Positions 41,176-50,536 of a stretch of DNA of 53,117 nucleotides are shown here, piece after piece. The DNA is from JBPCOI01 sp051000395. GTDB taxonomy: Bacteria; Actinomycetota; Actinomycetes; Mycobacteriales; Jatrophihabitantaceae. The position numbers were made by a program, and so were the translations under genes. Position 1 is the first letter of the stretch. The number at the start of each line of letters is the position of its first letter. Below the pieces are notes generated by a model. It worked only from the letters and a program-made list of their open reading frames with translations, searched no databases and was not told where the DNA came from. The stretch spans positions 1 to 53,117 of the forward strand of contig JBPCOI010000045.1 of assembly GCA_051000395.1 (NCBI GenBank). Reading direction: 5' to 3'.

Positions 41176-42087
41176 TCAGATCGCGCGGATATCGGCGGGC
41201 GCCAGGCGCGGGCCGAATCGGGGCTTGGCCACGCCGGACAGTTCGACGAGGCGGACGACGCGTTGCCGCTGACCGGCCCACGGCGTGAGCAGGTGCAGCA
41301 TCTCGTCGTCGGTGCCCCGGGGGCGACCGGTGAAGTAGTGCACCACCAGGTCGGCGAGGTGGTAGTCGCCCACGCTCACCGCGTCCGGGTGCCCGAAGGC
41401 TCGCTGCGAGGTCTCGGCAGCCGTCCACTCCCCGACACCGGGCACGACCCGCAGCCGGGCCAGCGCCTCGCGCGGTGCCATCGCGGTGCACTCCTCGAGC
41501 CTGCCCGCCACCGTCGCCGCCGCCCGGATCGCCCGCTGCCGCCGGGCATCCACGCCCAGGCGGTGCCAGTCCCACGTCGCGAGGTCGAGCAGCGCGCGGG
41601 CCGAAGGTGGCACGCGCAGCACGTCGAGCGGCCCGGGCGCCTGGCGGCCGAAGCGCTGCAACAGCAGACGCCAGGCTCGATGCGCGTCGCCGCCGGTCAC
41701 CCGCTGTTCCAGCACCGCCGGCACCAGCGAGTCGAGCACCAGTCCGGTTGCCGGCAGCCTGACGCCGGGCCGGCGGCGCTGCACCTCGTGCAACGCGGGA
41801 AAGGCCGCGAGCTGCAGCGACGACCAGTCGTCCGAGGCGCCGAGCAGGACCGGCAGCTGCTCAAGCAGCCATGCGCCACCCTGGCCCCACGCCCGTGCGC
41901 TCACCACGCAGCCCTTTCCGCGCAAGGTCATCGTGCCGTCGCCGCACGGCGTCGCGGCCGCCCACCAGAACGCGCCGTCCGCATCGACGCGATGCGCCGG
42001 GTCGCCCGTGCCGCGACGCAGCGGCGCCAGCGTGCGCAGCACGTCGACGGGCCGCGTCGCGTCCCAGCACCGTTCGAGCACCGTCAC
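41176..42087 (-). CDS. DNA-3-methyladenine glycosylase-type HhH-GPD protein
   Basis: 303 residues. The C-terminal half has the helix-hairpin-helix and catalytic Asp: LARLRVVPGVGEWTAAETSQRAFGHPDAVSVGDYHLADLVVHYF, with LVPAVLEQRVTGGDAHRAWRLLLQRFG earlier, both as in AlkA-like glycosylases that remove alkylated bases. The N-terminal part is a domain of the same group. GTG start overlaps the manB stop as GTGA. Confidence 0.88.
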   Translation of the reverse strand: MTVLERCWDATRPVDVLRTLAPLRRGTGDPAHRVDADGAFWWAAATPCGDGTMTLRGKGCVVSARAWGQGGAWLLEQLPVLLGASDDWSSLQLAAFPALHEVQRRRPGVRLPATGLVLDSLVPAVLEQRVTGGDAHRAWRLLLQRFGRQAPGPLDVLRVPPSARALLDLATWDWHRLGVDARRQRAIRAAATVAGRLEECTAMAPREALARLRVVPGVGEWTAAETSQRAFGHPDAVSVGDYHLADLVVHYFTGRPRGTDDEMLHLLTPWAGQRQRVVRLVELSGVAKPRFGPRLAPADIRAI

Positions 42088-43154
42088 CGGTCCGAGGAGA
42101 AGCGGATGCCGCCGTCGGGCACGACCACGTCCGGCCAGACAAGCACTCCGGCCAGCAGTTCCACGCCCGCGCCGATCACCGCGCGGTCGCCGATCACGGC
42201 GTCCTCGACGAGCGAACCCGTCCCGATCGACGTGTGAAAGCCCAACGCCGAGCGCCGCACCACCGCCCCGGGTGCCACCCGCGCGCCGTCGAACAGCACC
42301 GCGGCGTCGAGGACCGCGCCGGCACCGACCTCGCAACCTGCCCCCACCACCGTGCCGCCGCGCAGCACCGCGCCCGGGTCCACCCGCGCGCCGGCGAGCA
42401 CCAGCGAGCACCCCACCGGCCCGGGCAGCGCCGGAGACGGCGCCAGGCCGAGCACGAGATCGGCCGAGCCGGCCACGAAGTCGGCGGGACGGCCGAGGTC
42501 GCGCCAGTAGGCCGGGTCGACGTGGCCGGCCATCCGGGCACCGGCCGCCAGCAGCCCGGGGAACGTCTCGCGCTCGACCGACACCGGACGCCCGGCGGGG
42601 ACCGCGTCGAGCACTGCCCGGTCGAACACGTATACCCCGCCGTTGATCTGGTCGGTGACGGGATCCGGATCCTTTTCCCGGAACGCCGTCACCCACCCGT
42701 CCGCGTCGGTCGGCACGCAGCCGAACGCGCGGGGGTCGGCAACCTTGGTGAGGTAGAGCGTGACGTCCGCGCCGGATCCGGCGTGCCTGGCCAGCAGCCC
42801 CCGCAGGTCCACGCCCGTCAGCACGTCCCCGTTGAAGATCAGCACCGTGTCGCTGCGCAGCCGGGACGCGACGTTGCGGATCCCGCCGCCGGTGCCCAGT
42901 GGGACCGTCTCCACGGCGTACTCCAACTCGACGCCGAAGTCCGCGCCGTCACCGAAGTAAGATTCGAACACCTCGACTCGATAAGAGGTTCCGAGCACGA
43001 CGTGCTCGACACCCGCCTCGCGGATGCGTGCGATCAGATGAGCCAGCAGCGGCACGCCCGCCGCGGGCAGCATCGGTTTCGGCGCCGAGAGCGTCAGCGG
43101 GCGCAGCCGGCTGCCCTGCCCGCCCACCAGGATCACCGCGTCGGTCGAGCTCAT
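42084..43154 (-). CDS. manB: Mannose-1-phosphate guanylyltransferase-type NDP-sugar pyrophosphorylase
   Basis: About 356 residues. N-terminal nucleotidyltransferase: AVILVGGQGSRLRPLTLSAPKPMLPAAGVPLL (GxGxRxxPLT, PKP), VPLGTGGGIRNV, LIFNGDVLTGVD; C-terminal left-handed beta-helix of hexapeptide repeats (ALPGPVGCSLVLAGARVDPGAVLRGGTVVGAG...). Makes an NDP-sugar, probably GDP-mannose by the mycobacterial manB position beside rmlD. ATG 43154 preferred over GTG 43160. Exact sugar specificity is not decided by sequence. Confidence 0.87.
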   Translation of the reverse strand: MSSTDAVILVGGQGSRLRPLTLSAPKPMLPAAGVPLLAHLIARIREAGVEHVVLGTSYRVEVFESYFGDGADFGVELEYAVETVPLGTGGGIRNVASRLRSDTVLIFNGDVLTGVDLRGLLARHAGSGADVTLYLTKVADPRAFGCVPTDADGWVTAFREKDPDPVTDQINGGVYVFDRAVLDAVPAGRPVSVERETFPGLLAAGARMAGHVDPAYWRDLGRPADFVAGSADLVLGLAPSPALPGPVGCSLVLAGARVDPGAVLRGGTVVGAGCEVGAGAVLDAAVLFDGARVAPGAVVRRSALGFHTSIGTGSLVEDAVIGDRAVIGAGVELLAGVLVWPDVVVPDGGIRFSSDR

Positions 43155-43212
43155 CGCCACCGCCCGCCGCCGCGCCGCGCAGTGCCACCGCCGCGGCCCC
43201 GGAGCACCGCCC

Positions 43213-44085
43213 TCAACCAGCCCGCAGCGCGTCGCCGGCGGTCGCGAACGCCGCGTGCAGGGCGTCGCGCCAATGCGGCATCGGGGTCAGGCCGGCGGCA
43301 CGCCACGCCGCGTCCGAGAGCACGGAGTAGGCCGGCCGCGGCGCGGGTCGCGAGACCGCATCGGTAGTCGTCGGCAGCACGCGGGCAGGATCGGCGCCGA
43401 GTTCGGTGAAGATCGCGCGGCTGAAGCCGCACCAGGTCGTGTCGCCCGAGCCGGTGCAGTGGTAGATGCCGGGTCGCGCGTCGGAGCGGGCGATCTGCAC
43501 CAGCGCGCGGGCCAGGTCGCCGGACCACGTCGGCGCCCCCCGCTGGTCGTCGACGACGCTCACCGTCTCGCGTTCGCGTTCGAGCCGGGCCATCGTCTTG
43601 ACGAAGTTCGTGCCGGCGCCGCCGTACACCCACGCCGTGCGCGCGACATAGCTGGACTCGGGCAGCAGTTCGCGCACCGCCAGCTCGCCGGCGAGCTTGG
43701 TGCGCCCGTAGGCCGAGCGCGGGTCGGGCACGGCGTCCACCTCGTAGGGCACGGTCGCGTCGCCGGCGAAGACGTAGTCCGTCGACACGTGCACGAGGCG
43801 TCCGCCGTTGCGGGCCAGCGCCGTGGCCAGCAGCGCCGGGCCCGTGGCATTGACTCGGTAGGCCTGGTCCTCGTCCTTCTCCGCCGCGTCGACCGCGGTA
43901 TAGGCGGCGGCGTTGACGACCACGTCCGGCGCGAAATCGGCGACGGTCGCCTCGACCGCTGCCGAATCGGTGATGTCGAGCGTGTCGGAGCCGACCGCGC
44001 GGACCTCGTCGCCTGGGGTCTCGGCGAGCACGCGCCGCAGGTCCGTGCCGAGCTGCCCGCGCGAGCCGGTCACCAGCCAGCGCAT
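43213..44085 (-). CDS. rmlD: dTDP-4-dehydrorhamnose reductase (RmlD)
   Basis: 290 residues. Extended SDR: N-terminal WLVTGSRGQLGTDL (NADPH binding), TLDITDSAAVEATVADFAPDVVVNAAAYTAVDAAEKDEDQAYRVNA, HVSTDYVFAGDATVPYEV, RSAYGRTKLAGE (YxxxK catalytic pair). Last step of dTDP-L-rhamnose synthesis, for cell wall linkage sugar or polysaccharide. ATG 44085 overlaps the rmlB stop by one base. A longer open frame upstream is a shadow of rmlB. Confidence 0.94.
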   Translation of the reverse strand: MRWLVTGSRGQLGTDLRRVLAETPGDEVRAVGSDTLDITDSAAVEATVADFAPDVVVNAAAYTAVDAAEKDEDQAYRVNATGPALLATALARNGGRLVHVSTDYVFAGDATVPYEVDAVPDPRSAYGRTKLAGELAVRELLPESSYVARTAWVYGGAGTNFVKTMARLERERETVSVVDDQRGAPTWSGDLARALVQIARSDARPGIYHCTGSGDTTWCGFSRAIFTELGADPARVLPTTTDAVSRPAPRPAYSVLSDAAWRAAGLTPMPHWRDALHAAFATAGDALRAG

Positions 44086-45080
44086 CACTGCCCGACTTCG
44101 GCGTAGCGGGCCTCGACCTTCGCCTTCTGGCCCTGCCACCACAGCTCGTTGTCCGCGTACCAGCCAATCGTCTGCTTCAGCCCGGCGCGCAGGTCGGTGT
44201 ACCGCGGCCGCCAGCCGAGCTCCTCGCGCAGCTTGCTGGAGTCGATCGCGTAGCGCAGGTCGTGGCCGACGCGGTCGGTGACGCGGTCGTACCAGTCGCC
44301 CGGTCGGCCCATGAGTTCCAGGATCAGCTCCAGGACGCCGCGGTTGTCGCGCTCGCCGTCGGCACCGATCAGGTACGTCTGGCCGGAGCGGCCGCGATCG
44401 ATGATCGCCCAGACCGCCGCGTTGTGGTCCTCGACGTGGATCCAGTCGCGTACGTTCTCGCCCGCCCCGTACAGCTTCGGCCGGATGCCGCTGAGCACGT
44501 TGGTGATCTGGCGCGGGATGAACTTCTCGATGTGCTGGTACGGCCCGTAGTTGTTCGAGCAGTTGGAGATCGTCGCGTGGATGCCGAACGAGCGCACCCA
44601 CGCGCGCACCAGTAGGTCCGAGCCGGCCTTGGTCGAGCTGTACGGGCTGGACGGGTTGTACGGGCTCTCGGGCGTGAACCGGGCCGGGTCGTCGAGTTCG
44701 AGGTCGCCGTAGACCTCGTCGGTGGAGATGTGGTGCAGCCGCGTGCCGTGGCGGCGCACCGCTTCCAGGATCGTGAACGTCCCGAGCAGGTTCGTGTGCA
44801 CGAACGGCGACGGGTCGCGCAGCGAGTTGTCGTTGTGCGACTCGGCCGCGAAGTGCACGACCACGTCGGACTCCTTGACGAGGACGTCGACGGCAACCGG
44901 GTCCGCGACATCCCCGCGTACGAACCGGATCCGATTGCGCACCGGAGCGAGGCTGTCCTCGCTCGCCGCGTACGTCAGCGCGTCGAGGACGCTCACCTCG
45001 GCGTCGGGCCGCTGCGCCAGCGTGTGGTGCACGAAGTTGGCGCCGATGAAGCCGGCGCCGCCGGTGACGAGTACACGCAT
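44085..45080 (-). CDS. rmlB: dTDP-glucose 4,6-dehydratase (RmlB)
   Basis: 331 residues. Rossmann GGAGFIGANFVHH, VVHFAAESHNDNSLRDP, HISTDEVYGDLE (Thr-Asp-Glu of the active site), YSSTKAGSDLLVRAW (YxxxK variant YNPSSPYSSTKAGSD) and SNCSNNYGPYQHIEKFIP. Second step of dTDP-rhamnose synthesis. Operon with rmlD and probably manB. Divergent from the LCP gene across a 108-bp gap. Confidence 0.95.
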   Translation of the reverse strand: MRVLVTGGAGFIGANFVHHTLAQRPDAEVSVLDALTYAASEDSLAPVRNRIRFVRGDVADPVAVDVLVKESDVVVHFAAESHNDNSLRDPSPFVHTNLLGTFTILEAVRRHGTRLHHISTDEVYGDLELDDPARFTPESPYNPSSPYSSTKAGSDLLVRAWVRSFGIHATISNCSNNYGPYQHIEKFIPRQITNVLSGIRPKLYGAGENVRDWIHVEDHNAAVWAIIDRGRSGQTYLIGADGERDNRGVLELILELMGRPGDWYDRVTDRVGHDLRYAIDSSKLREELGWRPRYTDLRAGLKQTIGWYADNELWWQGQKAKVEARYAEVGQ

Positions 45081-45188
45081 CGGGCACTGACCTCCAGTGG
45101 GAACCCGGTTTGGCGCAGTATTCCAGACCGCGGCACGCCGGGCCGGGCTCGCCCATGTCGCGGCCTGCCGCGGCTAGCGTGGCAAGTC

Positions 45189-46673
45189 GTGGTCCACGAA
45201 CACCCGGCGCCCGTGCCGGCTACCGCGCGGCGGCTGGGCCTCGGCCTGCGCCTTGCCATCGCTGCGTGCTCGTTCGTCCTGCTCGTCGGCAGCGGCCTGG
45301 CCTGGGCGTCGTATCAGAGCTTCACCAACAGCGTCCCCCACGGCGCCGCAGTGCCCCCGCTCGCTGCGGGCACGCACGACATCGACGGCAACGCGCAGAA
45401 CATCCTTCTGATCGGCGACGACAGCCGCGCAGGCGCGAGTGCCGCCGAACGAAAGGCGCTGAGCATTGGCCACGACGACGGCGAGATCAACACCGACACG
45501 ATGATGGTGCTGCACGTGCCGGCCGACGGCTCGCATGCCTCGATCATCTCCTTCCCGCGTGACTCGTGGGTCGCGATCCCGGGCAACGGCAACGGCAAGC
45601 TGAACTCGGCATACGGCGACGCCTACGTCGCGGCCAAGCACGCCGGCAAGAGCGAGATCGCCGCGCAGAGCGCCGGAGTCATGCTGACGATCAGGACACT
45701 GGACGCGCTCACCGGCCTGCACATCGACCATTACATGCAGGTCAACCTGCTCGGCTTCTACCGCATCAGCAACGCCATCGGCGGCGTCACCGTCTGCCTC
45801 AACGCGGCACAGAACCGCAACACCGACGCCGACCAGTTCGGCAAGGGGTATTCCGGGATTGACCTGCCCAAGGGGGTGTCGGTCATCAAGGGCGCACAGG
45901 CGCTGGCGTTCGTGCGCCAGCGCCACGGCCTGCCCCACGGTGACCTCGACCGCATCAAGCGACAGCAGTACTTCCTCGGCGCTGCCTTCCGCAAGATCGC
46001 CTCTGCCGGGGTATTGCTCAACCCGTTCAAGCTGCACGCCCTGCTCGGGGCGGTCGGCTCGTCGTTGCTCACCGACCCGTCGCTGGACCTGCTGTCGCTG
46101 GCGCGCGAGTTCGAGCAGCTGGCCGCCGGCAAGATCAGCTTCCGGACGATCCCGAACGACGGACCGCAGACCATCTATCCGGACGGAGTGATGACCTCGA
46201 TCGTCGCAGTGAACACCGCTGCGATGCCCGCGTTCGTCCGGCAGTTGCAGGGCGAGGCCGCCGATCCGGGGCTGTCGGCGGCGAAGCCCGCGCCGCGATC
46301 CTCGGTCACCGTGGACGTCCTCAACGGCACCGATGTGGTCGGGCTGGCCGGCCGCAATGCGGACCGCCTGAGGACGCTGGGGTTCCGGGTGGACGCGCAC
46401 GACTCCACCGGCCCGACGAGCGCGACCGCGGTGGAATACCCCAGCGGCATGGCGGCGCAGGCCAAGACCGTCGGCGCGGTCGTCGCGGGAGCCAAGCTGA
46501 TCCAGACCGCCAGCGTGCAGCGGGTCACGCTCGTGCTGGGCGGCGACGGCCGCCAGGTGAGCGGCCTGGCCGTCGGCTCCTCGGCCGCCGCAGGGCCGTC
46601 CGCATCGGCCGGCACGTCCACCCCGGCGGCCCCCCACCCCGGCGTCGCGGCCGGTCAGGGCTGCATCGACTGA
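45189..46673 (+). CDS. LytR-CpsA-Psr (LCP) family cell-wall glycopolymer transferase
   Basis: 494 residues from GTG 45189. A membrane anchor (LAIAACSFVLLVGSGLAWASY, residues ~20-40), the LCP domain with NILLIGDDSR, NTDTMMVLHV, IISFPRDSWVAIPG, KLNSAY, LLGFYRISNAIGGVTVCLN and LAFVRQRHGLPHGDLDRIKRQQ, then a LytR_C domain (SVTVDVLNGTDVVGLAGRNADRL) and a Ser/Ala/Pro tail ending with a Cys. LCP enzymes attach arabinogalactan or other polymers to peptidoglycan. Next to rmlB/rmlD, like mycobacterial CpsA. Confidence 0.93.
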   Translation: MVHEHPAPVPATARRLGLGLRLAIAACSFVLLVGSGLAWASYQSFTNSVPHGAAVPPLAAGTHDIDGNAQNILLIGDDSRAGASAAERKALSIGHDDGEINTDTMMVLHVPADGSHASIISFPRDSWVAIPGNGNGKLNSAYGDAYVAAKHAGKSEIAAQSAGVMLTIRTLDALTGLHIDHYMQVNLLGFYRISNAIGGVTVCLNAAQNRNTDADQFGKGYSGIDLPKGVSVIKGAQALAFVRQRHGLPHGDLDRIKRQQYFLGAAFRKIASAGVLLNPFKLHALLGAVGSSLLTDPSLDLLSLAREFEQLAAGKISFRTIPNDGPQTIYPDGVMTSIVAVNTAAMPAFVRQLQGEAADPGLSAAKPAPRSSVTVDVLNGTDVVGLAGRNADRLRTLGFRVDAHDSTGPTSATAVEYPSGMAAQAKTVGAVVAGAKLIQTASVQRVTLVLGGDGRQVSGLAVGSSAAAGPSASAGTSTPAAPHPGVAAGQGCID

Positions 46674-46753
46674 CCTCGCTCCGGCGCGCGTACCTGAGCT
46701 GCGCACAGCGCTTCTCAGACCATTCATACGCCCGGCGCCGGTAACCTCACCTG

Positions 46754-48247
46754 GTGAGTTCTGGTTATTCCTATGCCGGCGGCGCGCGACGCCGACGCGT
46801 CGACGGCCTGCCGGAACTGCCTCCCGACCTGGATCCGCGCGGCAAGCACCGCACCCGCGGCAGCCACGGTGGCCTGCGGCGCTGGCGCGCGGTCTCACGG
46901 GTGATCTCGGCGGCGCTGTCGATGTTCCTGCTCGTCGCGTTCGGCGTGTACTGGTGGAAGTACCACGCGTTCGACGCCGGTCTCAAACGCCTGGACGTCT
47001 TCGGCTCGTCCGCGATCAGGCCCGTGCACGACATCGACGGCAAGGACCAGAACATCCTCATCGTCGGCAACGACGACCGCCAGACGATGACCAACGCCGA
47101 GGTGCACGAGCTGCACACCGGGCGCGACGGCGGCAGCCTCAACACCGACACCATGATGATCGTGCACGTGCCTGCCAACGGCACGCGGGCCACCCTGATC
47201 TCGCTGCCACGCGACTCCTACGTCGCGATCCCCGGTTACGGGATGGCGAAGCTCAACTCCGCCTACGTCGACGGGTACACCAATTCCGGCGGCACCTCGG
47301 ACGCCAAGCGCGCTGCGGGCGCCCGGCTGCTCGTCACCACGATCCAGAACCTCACCGGGCTCACGATCAACCACTTCGTGCAGGTCGACCTGCTCGGCTT
47401 CTACCGCATCAGCAACGCCATCGGCGGCATCCAGTTCGACATGTGCAACGCGGTGACGGACTCCTACTCCGGTATTGACCTGCACAAGGGGATCAACGTC
47501 ATCAAGGGGGTGCAGGCGCTGGCCTTCGTGCGCCAGCGCCACGGCCTGTCGGGCGGCGACCTCGACCGCGTGCAGCGGCAGCGGTACTTCCTCACCGCCG
47601 CGTTCCGTAAGCTCGTCTCGGCAGGCGTCATCCTGAACCCGATCAAGCTGCAGAACCTGCTCACCGCGGTGCAGTCCTCGATGTACCTCGACGCCGGTCT
47701 CGACCCGCTCGCGCTGGCGCGGCAGATGGAGAACCTCAGTGCCGACAACATCGTCGGCAAGACCATCCCCACCGACGGGGACAATCCCAACAGCCCGGTC
47801 GGGGACGTCCTCGTCGTCAACCCGGCCGAGGTCAAGGCCTTCATCGACAAGCTGATCGCGCCGACGGACACCAAGCTCGTGACGGCACGGCCGGTGGCAC
47901 CGGCGAGCGTCACCGTCGTCGTGCGCAACGGCGGCAGCGTGAACGGGGCCGCCTCGCAGAACGCCGCCGTGCTCAAGCAGCAGGGCTTCACGGCGAGCGT
48001 CGACGCCGCCCCGGCCACCAGCGCGACGACGGTGATCCAGTACGCCGACGGCATGCAGGCCCAGGCCAAGACCCTCGCGCAGTACGTGCCGGGCGCGACG
48101 CTGCAGGAGACGAACGTGCACACGCTGACGTTGCTACTGGGCACCGACGGCCTTACCGCGCGGGCGAGACCGGTGCCCGTGACGAGCCCGACCCAGGCGC
48201 CCAAGCCCAAGCCGGCCAAGGCCATCGACGCGGGCTGCATCAACTAG
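46754..48247 (+). CDS. Second LytR-CpsA-Psr (LCP) transferase, tandem copy
   Basis: 497 residues, the same layout as the upstream gene: anchor (VISAALSMFLLVAFGVYW), NILIVGNDDRQTM, NTDTMMIVHVPANG, LISLPRDSYVAIPGYG, LLGFYRISNAIGGIQFDMCNAV, LAFVRQRHGLSGGDLDRVQRQR, LytR_C (SVTVVVRNGGSVNGAASQNAA) and a C-terminal Cys (GCIN). Near-identical blocks show a tandem duplication. The N-terminal cytosolic part is longer and Arg-rich. GTG at 46754. Confidence 0.93.
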   Translation: MSSGYSYAGGARRRRVDGLPELPPDLDPRGKHRTRGSHGGLRRWRAVSRVISAALSMFLLVAFGVYWWKYHAFDAGLKRLDVFGSSAIRPVHDIDGKDQNILIVGNDDRQTMTNAEVHELHTGRDGGSLNTDTMMIVHVPANGTRATLISLPRDSYVAIPGYGMAKLNSAYVDGYTNSGGTSDAKRAAGARLLVTTIQNLTGLTINHFVQVDLLGFYRISNAIGGIQFDMCNAVTDSYSGIDLHKGINVIKGVQALAFVRQRHGLSGGDLDRVQRQRYFLTAAFRKLVSAGVILNPIKLQNLLTAVQSSMYLDAGLDPLALARQMENLSADNIVGKTIPTDGDNPNSPVGDVLVVNPAEVKAFIDKLIAPTDTKLVTARPVAPASVTVVVRNGGSVNGAASQNAAVLKQQGFTASVDAAPATSATTVIQYADGMQAQAKTLAQYVPGATLQETNVHTLTLLLGTDGLTARARPVPVTSPTQAPKPKPAKAIDAGCIN

Positions 48248-48278
48248 CCCGCCGCACTACCCGGCTAACCTCGCGACG

Positions 48279-48995
48279 GTGAGTCCTGAACAGCTGTTCG
48301 CCGACCTGCTCGCCGCCGATCCGGGGCGCCCCTTCGTCACCTATTACGACGAGCTGAGCGGTGAGCGTGCGGAGCTGTCCGCCAAGTCGCTGGCCAACTG
48401 GGTCGCCAAGACCCACCACCTGCTCGTCGACGAGCTGGGCCTAGGCGCCGGCGACACCGCGGCGATCGCCGTGCCCGCCCACTGGATCTCGGTGCCCGTC
48501 GTGCTCGGCTGCCTCACCGCGGGCTTGGCGTTGGGCACGGGCAGCGCGCAGGACGCGGTCGCATTCGTCAGCCCCGCGACCGTGCCGGTGGCCGCCGGCG
48601 TGCCGGACGCCTACGCGATCGCACCGGATTCGGCAGCCGCCGGTTTCGGCGCAGCGCCTCCGGCGGGAACCCAGGACTACGTCGCCGCGGTGCGCCCGCA
48701 GGCCGACAAGTGGCCGGGTGTCCGCTTCGGCGCCGGCCCGGCGGATGCGTGCCTGGACGGGCGCACACGGGCGCAGGTCGCCGAGTTCGCCCGGCTCCGT
48801 GCCGACGCGCTCGGCATGACGGCCCGGGCGCGGGTGCTGTCCACGCGTGACTGGGCCGCACCTGGCGACTGGATCGACACCCTGCTCGCTCCGCTGGCGG
48901 TCGGCGGTTCGGTCGTGTACGTCCGCAACTGCGCCGACCCCACCGTCCTCGACCGCCGCGCGGCCCAGGAGCGCGCGACCGTCCGGCTGCGGTGA
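48279..48995 (+). CDS. TIGR03089 family protein (acyl-AMP ligase-like fragment)
   Basis: 238 residues resembling the N-terminal part of AMP-binding enzymes (PFVTYYDELSGERAELSAKSLANWVAKTHHLLVDELGLGAGD, then VLGCLTAGLALGTG) but lacking the ATP/AMP motifs. This is the TIGR03089 group, found beside LCP genes in many actinobacteria. Function unknown; the enzyme core is missing, so catalysis is unlikely. GTG at 48279. Confidence 0.85.
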   Translation: MSPEQLFADLLAADPGRPFVTYYDELSGERAELSAKSLANWVAKTHHLLVDELGLGAGDTAAIAVPAHWISVPVVLGCLTAGLALGTGSAQDAVAFVSPATVPVAAGVPDAYAIAPDSAAAGFGAAPPAGTQDYVAAVRPQADKWPGVRFGAGPADACLDGRTRAQVAEFARLRADALGMTARARVLSTRDWAAPGDWIDTLLAPLAVGGSVVYVRNCADPTVLDRRAAQERATVRLR

Positions 48996-49049
48996 CGCGC
49001 ACCGGAGCGCGCGGCCGGCGCCGTGCGGGTCCTGAGTAATCTGCCGATC

Positions 49050-49838
49050 ATGGACAAGACCTACGACTCGGCCGCGGCGGCGGTTGCCGACATCGGCGAC
49101 GGCGCATCCCTGGCCGTGGGCGGTTTCGGCTTGTGCGGCATCCCGCACAACCTGATCCAGGCGCTGTTCGAGCAGGGCGCCACCGACCTGCAAACCGTGT
49201 CCAACAACTGCGGTGTCGACGACGCGGGCCTGGGCGTGCTGCTGTTCGCGAAGCGGATCCGCCGCACGACGGGCTCCTATGTCGGCGAGAACAAGGAGTT
49301 CGCGCGCCAGTATCTCGGCGGCGAGCTGGAGCTCGAGCTGTGCCCGCAGGGCACCCTCGCCGAGCGGCTACGCGCCGGCGGCGCGGGAATCGCGGCGTTC
49401 TACACCCCGGCCGGGGTCGGCACCATGGTCGCCGAGGGCGGCCTGCCTTGGCGCTACCGGCCGGACGGGACGGTCGCGCTGGCCTCACCGGCGAAGGAGG
49501 TCCGCCGTTTCGGCGGCCGCGAGTACCTGCTCGAGGAGGGCATCGTGTGCGACTTCGCCCTCGTGCGTGCGGCGCGCGGTGACCGGCACGGCAACCTGTC
49601 CTACGACGCGTCCGCACGCAACTTCAACCCGCTGTGCGCCGCGGCCGGCCGGATCACGATCGCTGAGGTCGAGCAGCTCGTCGAGCCGGGTGAGCTGGAC
49701 CCCGAGCACATCGACACCCCCGGGGTCTTCGTGCAGCGGGTCGTGGCCGTCGGCGAGGATGGCAAGCGGATCGAGAAGCGCACCGTGCGTCCCCGTCGCC
49801 AACAACCGGCCGGCTGGGCCGCCGGGTCGGAGGTGTAG
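49050..49838 (+). CDS. scoA: 3-oxoacid CoA-transferase subunit A (ScoA-like)
   Basis: 262 residues from ATG 49050. Motifs: IGDGASLAVGGFGLCGIPHNLIQAL, TVSNNCGVDDAGLGVLL, GSYVGENKEFARQYLGGELELELCPQGTLAERLRAGGAGIAAFYTPAG. Moves CoA from succinyl-CoA or similar to acetoacetate, with subunit B next door (3 bp apart). The C-terminal tail (KRTVRPRRQQ) is ordinary. An alternative GTG at 49023 is open. Confidence 0.92.
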   Translation: MDKTYDSAAAAVADIGDGASLAVGGFGLCGIPHNLIQALFEQGATDLQTVSNNCGVDDAGLGVLLFAKRIRRTTGSYVGENKEFARQYLGGELELELCPQGTLAERLRAGGAGIAAFYTPAGVGTMVAEGGLPWRYRPDGTVALASPAKEVRRFGGREYLLEEGIVCDFALVRAARGDRHGNLSYDASARNFNPLCAAAGRITIAEVEQLVEPGELDPEHIDTPGVFVQRVVAVGEDGKRIEKRTVRPRRQQPAGWAAGSEV

Positions 49839-49841
49839 GCG

Positions 49842-50510
49842 ATGGCGCTGAGTCGTACCGAACTGGCAGCTCGGGTCGCGACAGAGCTGTCCGACGGGCA
49901 GTACGTCAACCTGGGCATCGGCCTGCCGACGCTGGTGCCGAACTACGTCGCGCCGGGGGTGCACGTGGTGCTGCAGTCCGAGAACGGCATCCTCGGCGTC
50001 GGCCCGTACCCGTACGACGACGAGGTGGACCCGGACCTGATCAACGCCGGCAAGGAGACCGTGACCATCCTGCCGGGGGCGGCGTTCTTCGACTCGGCCA
50101 CGTCGTTCGGCATGATCCGCGGGGGGCACATCGACGTCGCCGTCCTGGGCGCCATGCAGGTCTCCGCCGCTGGCGACCTGGCGAACTGGACCATCCCCGG
50201 AAAGATGATCAAAGGGATGGGCGGCGCGATGGATCTCGTCCACGGCGCCAAGCGGGTCATCGTGATGATGGAACACAGCGCCAAGGACGGCACCGCCAAG
50301 ATCGTGGACTCCTGCACGCTGCCGCTGACGGGCGCCGCCTGCGTGCAGCGGATCATCACCGACCTCGCCGTCGTGGACGTCACGCAGCGCGGCCTCGTTC
50401 TGCGCGAACTCGCGCCCGGCGTCTCGGTAGTGGATGTGACGGCCGTCACCGAGGCGCCGCTCACGGCGGCGGATGACCTGAGGGAAATGGTTGTCCCGAC
50501 AGGATCCTGA
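49842..50510 (+). CDS. scoB: 3-oxoacid CoA-transferase subunit B (ScoB-like)
   Basis: 222 residues. QYVNLGIGLPTLVPNYVAPGVHVVLQSENGILGVGPYP contains the catalytic Glu (SENGILG), then GMIRGGHIDVAVLGAMQVSAAGDLANW and VKRVIVMMEHSAKDG-like GAKRVIVMMEHSAKDGTAKIV. Forms a heterodimer with subunit A. ATG at 49842 with GGAGGTG upstream. Confidence 0.93.
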   Translation: MALSRTELAARVATELSDGQYVNLGIGLPTLVPNYVAPGVHVVLQSENGILGVGPYPYDDEVDPDLINAGKETVTILPGAAFFDSATSFGMIRGGHIDVAVLGAMQVSAAGDLANWTIPGKMIKGMGGAMDLVHGAKRVIVMMEHSAKDGTAKIVDSCTLPLTGAACVQRIITDLAVVDVTQRGLVLRELAPGVSVVDVTAVTEAPLTAADDLREMVVPTGS

Positions 50511-50536
50511 ACCCGTATGCCGTATCCTCGACGGTC

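Noticed and set aside
43213..45156. A single 647-codon frame covering rmlD and rmlB
   Set aside because: The upstream half is an out-of-frame reading of rmlB, which is complete in its own frame with all motifs.
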